Shown here piece by piece: positions 44,701 to 53,900 of a stretch of 64,000 bases of DNA. A program made the position numbers and the translations under genes. The notes below the pieces were generated by a model. It did no database searches. It saw nothing but the letters and a program-made list of their open reading frames with translations, and was not told the DNA's origin. Numbering within the stretch: position 1 is the stretch's first letter; every line of letters begins with the position of its first letter. This DNA comes from Amyelois transitella (Eukaryota; Arthropoda; Insecta; Lepidoptera; Pyralidae), in the NCBI RefSeq assembly GCF_032362555.1, contig NC_083522.1:1280001-1344000 (forward strand). The letters are read 5' to 3'.

Positions 44701-47700
44701 GCCAGCAGTCCTGAAAGACTGAAAGGCCACGTTCAGCTGTTTAATTCTATCATCAAGCCTAACAGCTGAAACCAATACACATTTGAAATCGAAATCAAAA
44801 CTCCAAGAACACTGTTCCCATATTCTACTTACTCTTTTTTACCTCTTCCTGACTCTAGTCCTAGTAACATTCCCACCACGAGAGGAGAACGCGGTACCTT
44901 GCACCTTAGCTCCTTGCCCAAGGTCGTACCCCGTCAGGTTTTACACGAAGCGGCCCATCTGACCTCAACTTATATTCGATCATGGTAAACCCAGTTGCCT
45001 GAATGTGCAGGTTTCCTTACGATGTTTTCCCTCACAGAAAGAGCACTTAGCATATGCCGTGTGGTTCCCGGCACCAATAAAAAAAAAAGAACAGGACCAC
45101 TCCATCTCGTTCCCGTGGATGTCGTAAAAGGCGACAAAGGGATAGGCTTATAAACTTGGGATTCTTCTTTTTGGCGATGGGCTACAACCTGTCACTATTT
45201 GAATCTCAATTCCATCATCGAGCCAAAAAGCTGAACGTGGCCTGTCAGTATTTTCGAGACTGTTGGCTCTGTCTAGCCCGCAAGGGATATAGACGTGACT
45301 ATATGTATGTATGTATGTATGAGCATTATAGTATTCAAACAGATGTGCTCAGGGCATAACTCCGAAAATAGTCATCGGTACTTTAGCCGAGTTGGGATTT
45401 GACCATGTGCCTTTATGCTAATCATGCATATCCTCACTTAAAGTAAAAGTAAAAAGAATTTATTCAAAGAACACCATAACAAAAAGACAAAAAAGGAAAC
45501 AAAAATATGTACAAAAACAAACATGTAGTATGCTTCTCTCCCCCTCAGCATAATGCTGGCTGTAAACAATATGCTACACGGCCAGCGCTGATCTTCCGGG
45601 GGTTCCCGGGTAGGCATCACAGACATACGTACAATGAAAACAAAAAAAAAAAAAAACTTACCGGTGTACAACGCCACGTGAATGCATATGTCTGACGGCA
45701 GACACCAACTGGGCGGCCAGGGACCTCGCCCTCGCCTCGGGCAGGCCCCGGGCGCCGCCTCGACCCGACTGCGACAACACGTGGGTGCACAGGTCGCCAC
45801 CACCGGCCGCTTCCATCACCACGTATAGGCGCGGGCCGTGCTGTGGTAAATACTTACGTTTTTTAGATAGATAGATAGATACAAAACTTATTTTATACAT
45901 GATTATCCAAACTGATACCAAATTAGATGTAGGATACATCTAATTACTTTCCATCATGCTCCATCTCTTTCCCATGGATGTCGTAAAAGGCGAATAAGGG
46001 ATAGGCGTACAAACTTGGGATTCAACCTGTCGCTATTGAACCTCAGTTCTACCATTAAGCCAAATAGCTGAACGTGGTCATTCAGTCTTTTCAAGACTGT
46101 TGGCTCTGTCTACCCCGCAAGGGATATAGACGTGACCATATGTATGTATGTATGATACATCTAATTTGGTATCAGTTAGAATATTCATTTAAGTATATGC
46201 AATTAATTCAGGTCTGTAATCTGGTATACATTTCTATTCAAATTGTAAGTTTGGATTATTGCGAGGTTGACGTTATTGAAGAAAATATTGCAGTGCAGTG
46301 TGCTACCGCTTCTTTTGAACTGACGCTACTACACTAGAGAACGCCCGCTAGACACGAAAAATCCCGCGAGAATTTTGGAAATACCTCATTCCATTCACCC
46401 ATAGCCCACATTAGGAATCAATATGCAAAGCCAAATTTAATATCTCTCTAGTCCCAACGGCTTTACGTTGTGTCAGCCAGTATCTTCATATTATTTTGTC
46501 CCCCATTTTTATCCCTTTAGAGGTTGAATTTTGAAAAATCATTTCTTATCTCAACTGTACGCGATATAAGGCCGATCTTCAAATTTCATCATCAGCCTTA
46601 TTTTTTTTATGTATTTAGAAGTTTGGTGTTGTGATGTGAAAGAAGATGTAGTTACAGGAATAGAAAAGGGTACCTATGTTAAGATGGTTCGGTCATGTGG
46701 AGAGAATGAATGAAAGCAGGTTGACTAAGCAGATATACAAGGAGAGTGTGGAGGGAAAGGTTGGAGTGGGAAGACCTAGACGAACGTATCTTGATCAAAT
46801 TAAGGACGTCCTGGTAAAGGGTCAGGTCAGGTTAAAAGTACCTACCCGAAACAGCCGATCTTGCATGAAGAGAGTTATGAATGTGGATGAAGCGAAGGAA
46901 ATACGTAGGTAGTCTCTGCCTACCCCTCCGGGAAAGAGGCGTGATTTTATGTATGTATGTATGTGTTATGGTCTCACCATCATGGTCTCGTAGAGAGCGG
47001 CGATGCAGGGGTGTCGCAGCTTGGCCATCACCCGCGGCTCGCGGTGGAGATTGCGGCGAGCGTACTCCTCTTTTATACATGTCAGGTCTATTATTTTTAT
47101 AGCCACCTAGTTAAAAAAAAAAAACATTATACACAAAACGTGTGTCATGAATGGATGGATCATCATGGATCGTGGCAAGTGCAAAGACGTAGTCTCTGCC
47201 GTTTCCCTTCGGGAGAATGGCGTCATTATATATACATATATGTACTAATTGTTGCCCGTGATTCCTGTGAAAACTATAATAGGCTTATATTTAATTCTAT
47301 AATATCCTATACAACAATTCCAACTTCTCCTATTTAGTATTATAGTTTCAGCTGCCAAAATTGTACCAAGCAGCATGTCTACAACAATATAGGTGTAACG
47401 CCGAAAGTAAAAAAAAAACTTATTTGACAGATAACCATTATGCCGACAACGCAATCGAAAATACTTAGGAGCTTGTCGGCCTCAGTGGCGCAGCGGTAGT
47501 GCGCTTGTCTGTGACACCGGATGTCCCGGATTCAACTCCTGGCCAGGGCATGATGAGAAACGAACTTTTTCTAATTGGCCTGGATCTTGGATGTTTATCT
47601 ACATAAGTATTTATTATTTACCTAATATAGAATTGAGTTACTTTCTCGTAACACAAGTTTCGAACTTACTAAGTACGAAACTAACTTAATCTGTGTAATT

Positions 47701-47973
47701 TGTCCCATATAGGTATAGGTATTTATACTTAGATACTAGGCGAATGAGGATTTTGTCAGGCACATATATGGGAGCGCTACGCGAGGATCCCTCGGAAACG
47801 TAAAATAATATAGATTGTATAATAAAAACATTTGTTAATTTCACCTTTTTCCCAATAATCCTGTGCGTCGCCTCTTCAACTCTGGCAAAGTGTCCCTTCC
47901 CTAGTACTTTGCCGGTCATGAGATAATTCCCAACACTATACACCTGGTTCCTACTCCGCGCGTTAGTGCTCAT
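35762..47973 (-). CDS. AMPK-related serine/threonine kinase, HUNK-like
   Basis: Inferred exons: 47973-47845, 47106-46978, 45840-45662, 44588-44530, 43497-43368, 42757-42609, 39702-39551, 38085-37442, 35864-35762. Junctions are GT-AG and the sum is 1674 bp, giving 557 aa. The kinase domain is complete: P-loop LGKGHFARV (24-32), VAIK Lys47, HRDLKMEN (145-152, catalytic Asp147), DFGLSN at 166, AAPE at 189-192, DLWSIGVIVYGM, and a final RHRWIKKP. The T-loop LRTPCGS keeps the Thr (181) that LKB1 phosphorylates in AMPK relatives. After the catalytic domain IYKQIAELSGRTVIDVIAEV resembles the UBA-like autoinhibitory segment, followed by a Pro/Lys-rich linker. HUNK fits best by eye (GVVHRDLK-EN, YAAPEL---YGP); another CAMKL kinase is possible. 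The final exon is the least certain: the alternative is read-through of exon 8 to a stop at 37294. Exons 3 and 6 are GC-rich. Confidence 0.87.
35961..36064 (-). repeat. SINE-T 3' part in kinase intron 8
   Basis: CATACATACATAAAGTCACG tail, AGACAGAGCC box, truncated after GGATTCAGATTATTTGA. Confidence 0.8.
36073..36318 (-). mobile_element. Helitron-like element H2 in kinase intron 8
   Basis: Minus-oriented, starts CATCCTACTAATGTTATAAA, ends GTCGCGGGCGGCCTC. Has small insertions near 36165 and 36255 relative to the other copies. Confidence 0.68.
36319..36689. other. kinase intron 8, nothing recognised
   Basis: AT-rich DNA. A plus-strand frame at 36424-36660 has no domain. Confidence 0.4.
36690..36853. 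repeat. perfect 64-bp inverted repeat (long hairpin)
   Basis: Arms 36690-36753 and 36790-36853 are exact reverse complements. The 36-nt loop contains a TA run. It lies in intron 8 of the kinase gene. Perfect arms imply recent origin or active homogenisation. No terminal motif of a known MITE is obvious. Confidence 0.95.
37041..37190 (+). repeat. SINE-T 3' part, target duplication
   Basis: 5'-truncated at AGGCGATGGGCTAGC. TGCAAATAT followed by C/A and ACA is repeated on both flanks. Confidence 0.87.
38240..38674 (-). other. open frame through the last two kinase-array copies
   Basis: In the two lowest-coordinate array units the spacing is 141 bp instead of 142 and the usual in-frame TAG is absent. 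One continuous frame therefore reads RLRWIKKPGMRMK, GAVDPKAN twice, then an extra tail with FIAKLENRYKRMN and DEEEWTPGSEA before a stop. It could supply an alternative kinase C-terminus if spliced in, but no clear acceptor precedes it. I do not call it a gene. Confidence 0.4.
38366..39625 (-). repeat. 142-bp tandem array copying the end of kinase exon 7 and its splice donor
   Basis: Nine units. TCGACGGCGCC starts recur at 38436, 38577, 38719, 38861, 39002, 39144, 39286, 39428 and 39570, giving periods of 141-142. In gene direction the first unit (39570) is the real end of exon 7 (WIKKPGMRMKTHPLGAVDP) with donor GAG|GTAACT. The eight others lie in intron 7 and repeat about 75 bp of exon, the donor and about 65 bp of intron. 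Eight of nine donors are intact; the unit at 38577 has GAGGGAACT. The exon part in the copies lacks the GCAC of the real exon's CGGCACCGCTGG, so the repeat junction is internal to the exon. Confidence 0.96.
39769..39925 (-). repeat. SINE-T 3' part in kinase intron 6
   Basis: CATACGTATGTCACG tail with CCTCGCGGGGTAGACAG. Truncated after AGAATCCCAAGTTG. Confidence 0.82.
40061..40299 (+). mobile_element. Helitron-like element H1 in kinase intron 6
   Basis: From GACTGGGTATGCCTGCGACT to CTTTATAATATTAGTATAGA, with a small deletion at GCCTTCCTCAATTCGAACC relative to other copies. Confidence 0.65.
40577..40702. repeat. SINE-T fold-back with near-perfect 26-bp palindrome
   Basis: 40577-40628 is a 52-bp palindrome with one mismatch built from AGCTGTTTGGCTTATAAATA and its complement, with no loop. 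It continues into an ordinary sense SINE-T tail to 40702. Confidence 0.85.
40983..41231 (+). repeat. SINE-T copy, target duplication
   Basis: Full sense copy with a short deletion at TATTTGATCATTAAACC. TTTTTATAC occurs on both sides. Confidence 0.88.
41297..42015 (-). repeat. family C repeat split by SINE-T and partly duplicated
   Basis: The C element (41297-41473) is interrupted by a SINE-T, resumes at 41738, reaches its GGTTTTGAACCTGTGAC end near 41911, and then repeats about 95 bp (41919-42015, from ATGTGCAGGTTTCCACACGA). Confidence 0.75.
41474..41737 (+). repeat. SINE-T inserted into family C
   Basis: Sense copy. GAATCTAACC of the host repeat is duplicated on both sides, giving a clear relative age: SINE-T is younger than this C copy. 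Confidence 0.9.
42016..42260 (+). repeat. SINE-B copy, full length
   Basis: Head GCCCTCTGTGGCGCAGCGGT, B-box GGGTTCGAATCCCGGG, tail CCCGTATATATTTATTTATT. Confidence 0.92.
42266..42472 (+). mobile_element. Helitron-like element H2
   Basis: Starts AGAGGCCGCCCGCGACTTCG and ends TTTATAATAGTAGTAGGAT. It sits between a full SINE-B and a second SINE-B tail. Confidence 0.7.
42475..42604 (+). repeat. SINE-B tail abutting kinase exon 6
   Basis: From ATAGATATAAGTATTTGTTA to TATTTATTTATTTATC. In the kinase direction the repeat begins within about six bases of the exon 6 donor (42608), so the intron opens GTAGATAAATAAATAAA. Confidence 0.88.
42804..43054 (+). repeat. SINE-T copy with duplicated head
   Basis: GTGCCGTGTGGTTCCCGGCA is followed at once by GTGCCGTCTGGTTCCCGGCA, then an ordinary body with an internal deletion before GTTGGCTCTGTCTACCC. 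Confidence 0.87.
43555..43821 (+). repeat. SINE-T copy in kinase intron 4
   Basis: Full sense copy very close to the one at 7869-8138 (both have CGGCACTATTACAAAAAAG and GAATCTCGGTTCTATC), probably the same subfamily. Confidence 0.9.
43858..43950 (-). mobile_element. Helitron-like element H1, truncated
   Basis: ATATCTATACTAGTATTATA end and CTCAGGAACTACTGGTTCG. It stops after 90 bp. Confidence 0.65.
44400..44510. mobile_element. Helitron-like 3' end (other family)
   Basis: CTACCCGTGCGAAGCAGGGG followed by GCGGGTCGCTAGTTG, ending CTAGT after a GC-rich short stem, as in Helitron 3' termini. The rest of the element is not recognisable. Confidence 0.4.
44652..44770. repeat. SINE-T fold-back with target duplication
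   Basis: A minus tail piece (to 44742) is joined to a short plus piece (TTAATTCTATCATCAAGCC). GAAACCAATACA lies on both sides of the whole composite, so the fold-back inserted as one unit. Confidence 0.8.
44838..45418 (-). repeat. family C repeat split by a SINE-T
   Basis: C parts at 44838-45053 and 45321-45418 (ending GGGATTTGACCATGTGCC) surround a sense SINE-T at 45055-45320. Confidence 0.75.
45055..45320 (+). repeat. SINE-T inserted into family C
   Basis: Full sense copy ending in four TATG units. AGCAT is duplicated at the borders. Confidence 0.9.
45951..46154 (+). repeat. SINE-T copy, target duplication
   Basis: Head missing, small deletion before CAACCTGTCGCTATTG. GATACATCTAATT is duplicated (13 bp). 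The target was itself a palindrome (GATACCAAATTAGATGTA and its complement). Confidence 0.9.
46155..46609. other. kinase intron 2, nothing certain
   Basis: A weak Helitron-like stretch (AACGCCCGCTAGACACG, AATCCCGCGAGAATTTTGG) is at 46340-46375. No gene. Confidence 0.35.
46610..46965 (+). mobile_element. RTE-type LINE, C-terminal end and 3' tail
   Basis: The plus frame reads MLRWFGHVERMNESRLTKQI, then GVGRPRRTYLDQIKDVLVKG and [17 protein letters not shown], the conserved end of RTE-type ORF2. The 3' end follows: GTAGTCTCTGCCTACCCCTC, GGCGTGATTTTATG and (TATG)3. Antisense to the kinase, its tail ends 12 bp from the exon 2 donor. Confidence 0.9.
47157..47243 (+). mobile_element. RTE-type LINE 3' end, short
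   Basis: ATGGATCGTGGCAAGTGCAA, GTAGTCTCTGCCG and GGCGTCATTATATATACAT. Confidence 0.75.
47476..47715 (+). repeat. SINE-B copy in kinase intron 1
   Basis: Head GGCCTCAGTGGCGCAGCGGT. The B-box is degraded (GGATTCAACTCC). Tail GTAATTTGTCCCATATAGG. Confidence 0.9.
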
Positions 47974-48277
47974 CTTAGTTGTCTTAACTACTAATTTCGA
48001 TACATTTTAATTATAATAGACACGTAAAAACTAAACAACACTCGGCAAAACCACGAACTTGAAAGGATTGTTTGTTATTGTTAAAGTCATTATATTAATT
48101 TATCTTGTCACTGTGCTATCATTTGTTTGTGCCTCAAAATTGGAACGATCAATTGAGATTGACATTTGCGAGGTCTATTTTCGTCGCCAGTGCAATTGAT
48201 TCGTATATAATACTTTTTTTATATATGTAACTAGCTATTGCCTGCTACTTCGTTCGCCGTTAAAGCCATACCTACAG
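47974..48277 (-). promoter_or_regulatory. kinase upstream region
   Basis: AT-rich DNA preceding the kinase start codon. No clear core promoter motif was seen. Confidence 0.3.
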
Positions 48278-48633
48278 CTGAACGTGGGCTTCCAGTCTTT
48301 TCGAGATTGTGGACTCTGTCTACCCCGACAGAGATATAGACGTGATTGTTATGTAAGTGCCGTGTGGTTCCCGGCACCAAATAGAAAAAAAGAATAGGAC
48401 CACTCCATCACTCTCCCATGGATGTCGTAAAAGGCGACTATGGGGTAGGCTTATAAACTTGAAACTCTTCTTTTAGGCGATAGGCTAGCAACCTGTCACT
48501 ATTAGAATCTCAATTCTATCTTAAAGCCAAATAGCTGAACGTGGCCTATCAGTCTCTACAAGACTGTTAGCTCTGTCTACCACGCAAGGGATATAGACGT
48601 GATTATATGTATGTTTGTATGTATGTTATGTAA
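48278..48633 (+). repeat. two SINE-T copies, the second with target duplication
   Basis: A tail piece (48278-48353) is followed by a full copy (48357-48633). GTTATGTAAGT is duplicated around the full copy. Confidence 0.9.
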
Positions 48634-48669
48634 GTATGGACGAGTAGGTAGGTTTTATTTATTTATTTT

Positions 48670-48965
48670 AACTTTATGCACGTAAAATGTACATCAGGTG
48701 GACTTAATGCCACAAGGCATTCTCTGCCAGTCCGACCTACATGGATGAACCTACGACCAAATTCAAATTCAAAATTTTTATTCATTATTATAGGATAGGT
48801 ACTATCATATCGCTTGATAATTGTCAAATCTTTTGGTTTCCCAACATTGGTTGACGTCAAATAAATAACTAAAAACTAAGTTTATTGCCGCGTTCAAGGC
48901 GTCAGTGCAGAAGAAGCGGTAACAAACTGCAATGCAGCTTTTTCTTCAACAACGTCAATTTCACA
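48670..48965 (+). repeat. family D repeat preceded by a GGTGGACTTAATGCC repeat
   Basis: GTGGACTTAATGCCACAAGG with ATTCTCTGCCAGTC (48694-48735) also occurs, diverged, at 61098-61140. A family D copy follows (48760-48965) with TTGACGTCAAATAAATAAC and GAAGAAGCGGTAACAAAC. Confidence 0.6.
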
Positions 48966-49089
48966 AACTGACATGGATGTACGGATGGTGCGTTAACTGT
49001 AAAAGAAATGTAACTAAGTTTATTCGTTAGAAATAAAAATATGAAACTTTTTATAATATCAGTCTAAGTAAATTAGCTGAAGATTCATT
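48966..49089. other. no feature seen
   Basis: Short spacer. Confidence 0.3.
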
Positions 49090-49431
49090 TAGGCGATTGA
49101 CAAACAACTGTCATTATCTGAATGCAATTCCATCATTATCACCCGTATGTGGCTTCAAATCTATTGACTCTATCTACCCCGTAAAGGGTAAAAGACGTTT
49201 TTACGAATTACGTCCCGGCACCAAAAAAGAATAGGACCACTTCATCTCTCTAAAGGGCTAAGGGATAGGCTTATAAACTTAGGATTATTCTTCTAGGCGA
49301 TGGGCTAGCAATACCTGTCACTATTTAAATCTTAATTCTATCATTAAGTCAAACAACTGAACAGTCTTTTCAAGACTGTTGGCTCTGTCCTCCCCGCAAC
49401 GGATATAGACTTGATTATACGTATGTATGTT
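49090..49431 (+). repeat. two SINE-T copies in tandem
   Basis: A degraded copy (49090-49198) and a later one (49214-49431) missing the first 10 bp, both sense. Confidence 0.82.
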
Positions 49432-49445
49432 TAGTCTCTGTTACA

Positions 49446-49534
49446 TTACATACATACATAAACTCACGCCTCTTTCCCGGAGGGGTTGGCAGAGACTACC
49501 TCTTTCCACTTGCCACGATCCCTGCACATGTTAC
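49446..49534 (-). mobile_element. RTE-type LINE 3' end, target duplication
   Basis: ATACATAAACTCACGCCTCT to CCACTTGCCACGATCCC. TGTTACATTAC is duplicated around it. Confidence 0.87.
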
Positions 49535-49832
49535 ATTACTTACGTTTAAAAAACACTGACACGTTTTCGGGTAGTTATAATTCTATAGGCAATAAATATC
49601 TACTTCTTCACATTGTAACTGACCAAAAAAAAGGCATGCGATTTTGGAGACAATAAGTATTTATTGCATGTACAGCAAAAATAATACACTTTAATTGATT
49701 GAACATTTAAAAACAGCTAATTTTCTACTTTCTTTAGTTATAAATTTCACTAATTATCTTGTTTGTTATTTTAATTTATATGTATCTGATTCTACTTATG
49801 TACTTATATATCTATATTGTCATTGTGCCTTG
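49535..49832. other. no feature seen
   Basis: AT-rich DNA. Confidence 0.35.
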
Positions 49833-49915
49833 TTGTTCCCGGCACCATTACAAAAAAGAATAGGACCACTCCAATTCTTTTCCCTGGATGTCGTAAAAGG
49901 CGACTAAGAGATAGG
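49833..49915 (+). repeat. SINE-T 5' part
   Basis: TTGTTCCCGGCACCATTAC to GGCGACTAAGAGATAGG. 3'-truncated, unusual for a retroposon. Confidence 0.8.
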
Positions 49916-50087
49916 TAAGTATATTTAATTTCGGTTAAGGTATTTATTAATAATTAAAGTAGATATTATTTTGGCACAATCGAAGTGGAATATTTTACAA
50001 TAAATTTATTATTATAATTATGTATTTCTTCAACAAATAACTTATCAACAACGAATAAAGGTGTCTTTAATCGACTTCTGTTTAATA

Positions 50088-50355
50088 TCTATACTAATAT
50101 TATTAAGCTGAAGAGTTTGTTTGTTTGAACGCGCTAATCTCAGGAACTACTGGTTCGAATTGAAAAATTCTTTTTCGTTGAATAGACCATTTATCGAAGA
50201 GGGCTTTAGGCTTTTATATAACATCACGCTGCAATTATAAGGGGCGAAGAAATAATGGAATATGTGTAAAAACGGGGAAAATTATTCATCTTTGAGGGCT
50301 TCAATGATGCCCAAAATAACTATTCCACGCGGACAAAGTCGCGGGCACAGCTTGT
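50088..50355 (-). mobile_element. Helitron-like element H1, full length
   Basis: Starts ATCTATACTAATATTATTAA, contains AGTTTGTTTGTTTGAACGCG and ends CGCGGGCACAGCTTGTCATG. Confidence 0.7.
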
Positions 50356-50639
50356 CATGCATAAAACTAATACAGATAAATAATTTAAAACATGTAGCAT
50401 AAATCACGGACAAACAATATAACCACGACTAGCGGCCCGGCGCGGCTTCGTCCGTAGTATAGGCATAGTCTATAGATAACACCCGCATGTAACTGAATGA
50501 CACCTTTATAACAGTGAAATAATTTTCGTTATCGGTTCAGTCATTCCGAAGTCTTTACAGACAAACCCTTGAAGACTATTATTTTATAGTCTTAGACTAA
50601 ATCTAAAGACATTCAATCTTCATAATTCTTCTTTGTCGT

Positions 50640-50850
50640 TATCCTTTCCCACTTTTTACGTGGGGTCGGCACCAGTATGTTAGTTTTTTCCAATTACAAC
50701 TGTGACTTGCCATCTCACTGGTCACTCCCTTTCTACTAATACTATATTTTATGCTGTCGATCCATCTCTATTCCGGTCTTCCCCTATTCCTTAAACCTTC
50801 CACTTCCATATTTAAGGCTCTTTTAGTAACATGACCTTCCATTCATTCCA
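50640..50850 (-). mobile_element. LINE 3' region (second RTE-like family)
   Basis: The minus strand carries GGTGCCGACCCCACG after AGATGGCAAGTCACAGTTGT and GGAATAGAGATGGATCGAC. These words are typical of the degraded end of RTE-like ORFs (the ADPT box). No TATG tail. Confidence 0.45.
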
Positions 50851-50967
50851 TAATCGTAAAAAAAAAAAAACAAAATAAAACATAGACAAAATACCAATAT
50901 ATTTCGAGATTCAACTTCATTTAAACGAAATAATTTTTTTTTTTTTTTGCTCAACAATAATAACAAA

Positions 50968-53900
50968 TTAGAAAGGATTCCTTTGAATTTTCAACTGATC
51001 AATTTCCATGGCCAGCTTCCTATTAATCTCGACGAGTGCATTCTGATTTTGTACCAAGTGTTGTATTTGCTCGTTCATGCCCACCAACTGCTTTTCCAAA
51101 AACAACTTTTGTTTCGTGAGAGCCATCATGATGTGAAGGAAATAATTCCTGTTATCATCCGCTACATCGGCAAGTGTCAACTTAACAAAATCCTTCATTT
51201 CTTCCAAAGCTTTCGTATCTAAATTTGCAACATTCACATTTGAATTTGTTTGTTTCACATTGGACAAGTTGAAGTGAGACCCCCGACCGTCGTCCGGAAC
51301 ACCATTCGTTATTCCTATAGGAGACGGGAAGCCCAGGGTCTCAGCTGTCCTGCTGTTGAGCGGTGTCGACATTTTACTGATGTTCTTCTCAGCATCCAAT
51401 TGACGATACCTTAACTCGGTCCTATCACTTTTCCTCTCAGACTTGTTACCTTCTTCATCGAAATCTACATTGGACTTGTCCAGACCCATCATAACGAGAA
51501 AAGAGTCCGCTTTAGCATCCCCTTGGACGGACAGCTCAACATTTTTAGGCGGTGTATCGTTAGTGAAAAACATGTCCGAAGCTCTACCACGGACTGGAGA
51601 ATTGATTTTATGGGGTGAAAGCGTTTCCATATCTTCCCGAAGACTGACGTCAGCGGATACAGTCTTATGTTTATTAGGCTGGAATGCAACTCTGCGTACC
51701 TCTTCCTCGTGTCCTTTGAGAACCTTAAAAGGGTTCGCCAAGTCCCTTAAATCATAAACTAAAACTAGGCCATTTTTAGTTCCGAGAGCCACCTGATTTT
51801 CATTATTTATAGCCAAAGAGGTTAAAGTATGTGGAGTACGGATTGTTGACACCACATTTTGTAGTCTTATATCATAAACATGCATCACTTTGTCATAACC
51901 GCTGGATAACAAAACATCTTTGTTGATAAGAGAAAATGCGAAATCACTAACAGGGGAAGCGTGAACATTCTCGAAGAAGACCTTGTCTTTATTTGTGGTT
52001 ATATCGCGTAGAACAACATGCCCTTCATCAGTGGTCAGACCAAGCAGCGATCTGGATTCGTGGTGGAATTTCATGGCAGATATACTTCTAGAACATGATA
52101 GTTTAACAGTTAATACTGGTATGTTTGAAACGAGGCCGTAAATGACTGTATCCCCATTTTGCGTGGTAGCGGCTAGACTTGTGTTCTTTGCATTATAACT
52201 TAAATAATTGACGCATGACTGTTGAACTGGTGTGGGGAATGTTTTGGTGATCGTTTTGTTTTTTGTGTCCCAGATCATGACGTTGCCATTTTTGGTGCCG
52301 ACAGCGATGTTCCTGTGTCCGTCACGATGAAAACTGGCCGACCATGTGTCCCTGATGGGGATATGTTGCAAACTGCGAACATCGTGGTCAGCGGGGCTCA
52401 GGATTTCTATAAGGCCTTTTGAATTAACCTGAAAAAAATAACAAAGATTATATCAATGATAAACATGTGTGGCCCGAGCTTGATATAATGGCCTCTTAAA
52501 TGCTTGTGCATTTTTGACATGGTCTTGACAGTATGTACATATTTTATTTTATCTTTATTTTAATTTTATTTGATGAAATATTTATTCATGTATTTTAATG
52601 TAGACAATGTGCATTCGTCCACGATTTAGATTTAAGAGATCTATATTTGTAAATTGACGTCCGATGGAAATGCTGGAGTGTAGTTTGTTCCGCCGCTTCT
52701 TCTACACATGCGCTTTGGAAGCGGTAGTAGTTGTAATTAGAATTAAGTTATGTGACGTGAATAAGTGATACCTTGTATCCAATTTTGAAAATAAATCTAT
52801 TCTATTATGAGTAGTTTTTGCAAACTTTGCATGACTGGCACTCATTTTGTTATATATTGGGTGCCAATACAAATAACTATCATTTAAAAAAAGAGGAGAA
52901 CTTTTGTACTATTGTTTCCTGTGTTTATAATTCCTTTGTTTTCTGCATACCTGAATTGGTATATAAATAAATAAAAACTTAAAGATTACTTAATATAAAA
53001 GCACATTATTTCAACACATATATCTATATCAAGTGAGAGAATTATGCCAGTCAGTGACCATCTTAATTCCATTAAAAGGTGACGCCGTAAACTGGAAATC
53101 TCAAAGTATAGCTTTTGATAACAATCACACAACATCCATGGCAAAGAGATGGAGTGGTTCTATTCTTAAGTGCCGGAAACCACACGGCGACTAAGGGATA
53201 GGCTTATAAATTGGAATTCTTATTTTAGGCGATGGGTTAGCAACCTCTCATTATTTGAATCTCTTTCTTTCTTTCTTTTCTATATTATGGCTTCCACCGG
53301 ACTTTCGGTGATTCTGCCAATGTCATGGTTTGAAGAGACACGAAATTACGAAATTGGACGGTATACAATCTGAAAGGAAGGTTAACAAATGTACAAACAC
53401 AAAAAGACAAACACAACAAGTAGGTATTGTTAGTAAAAGAGAAGACAAGTTAATGATTATAATGTGAAGTGAGTGTGTAAGGTGTAAAAGTTATGTAAAA
53501 CAAGGCATATACCTAATAAGAGATTTCGGAAGTAGGAGAGAGAGAGAGAAAAAAAAATACTGTAATGGGAACTATAGTTTTAGGTTATTTTTAGTTATGA
53601 ACTTTGCAATAATATAACAGAACCGAGTGTGGACAAGAGAAAGAAATGAATTAATGTCTAAATTTAGATGGGGAATGTTCGTCGGAATTATGTTACGAAG
53701 ATGGACCACAAGTTTGGGGCAGTTGAAAATTATATGATTTAGATTACCTTCATCCAGGCCACATTCACAGACAGAAGTATCTCTAATTCGCAGTTTATGG
53801 AGGAAGACAGGGATACATACATGGCCAAGTCGCATTCGGATTATAACTGACGTTACCCACTTCTCCAAGTTTCGATGCCGGAAGAACCAAGGGACTTTGG

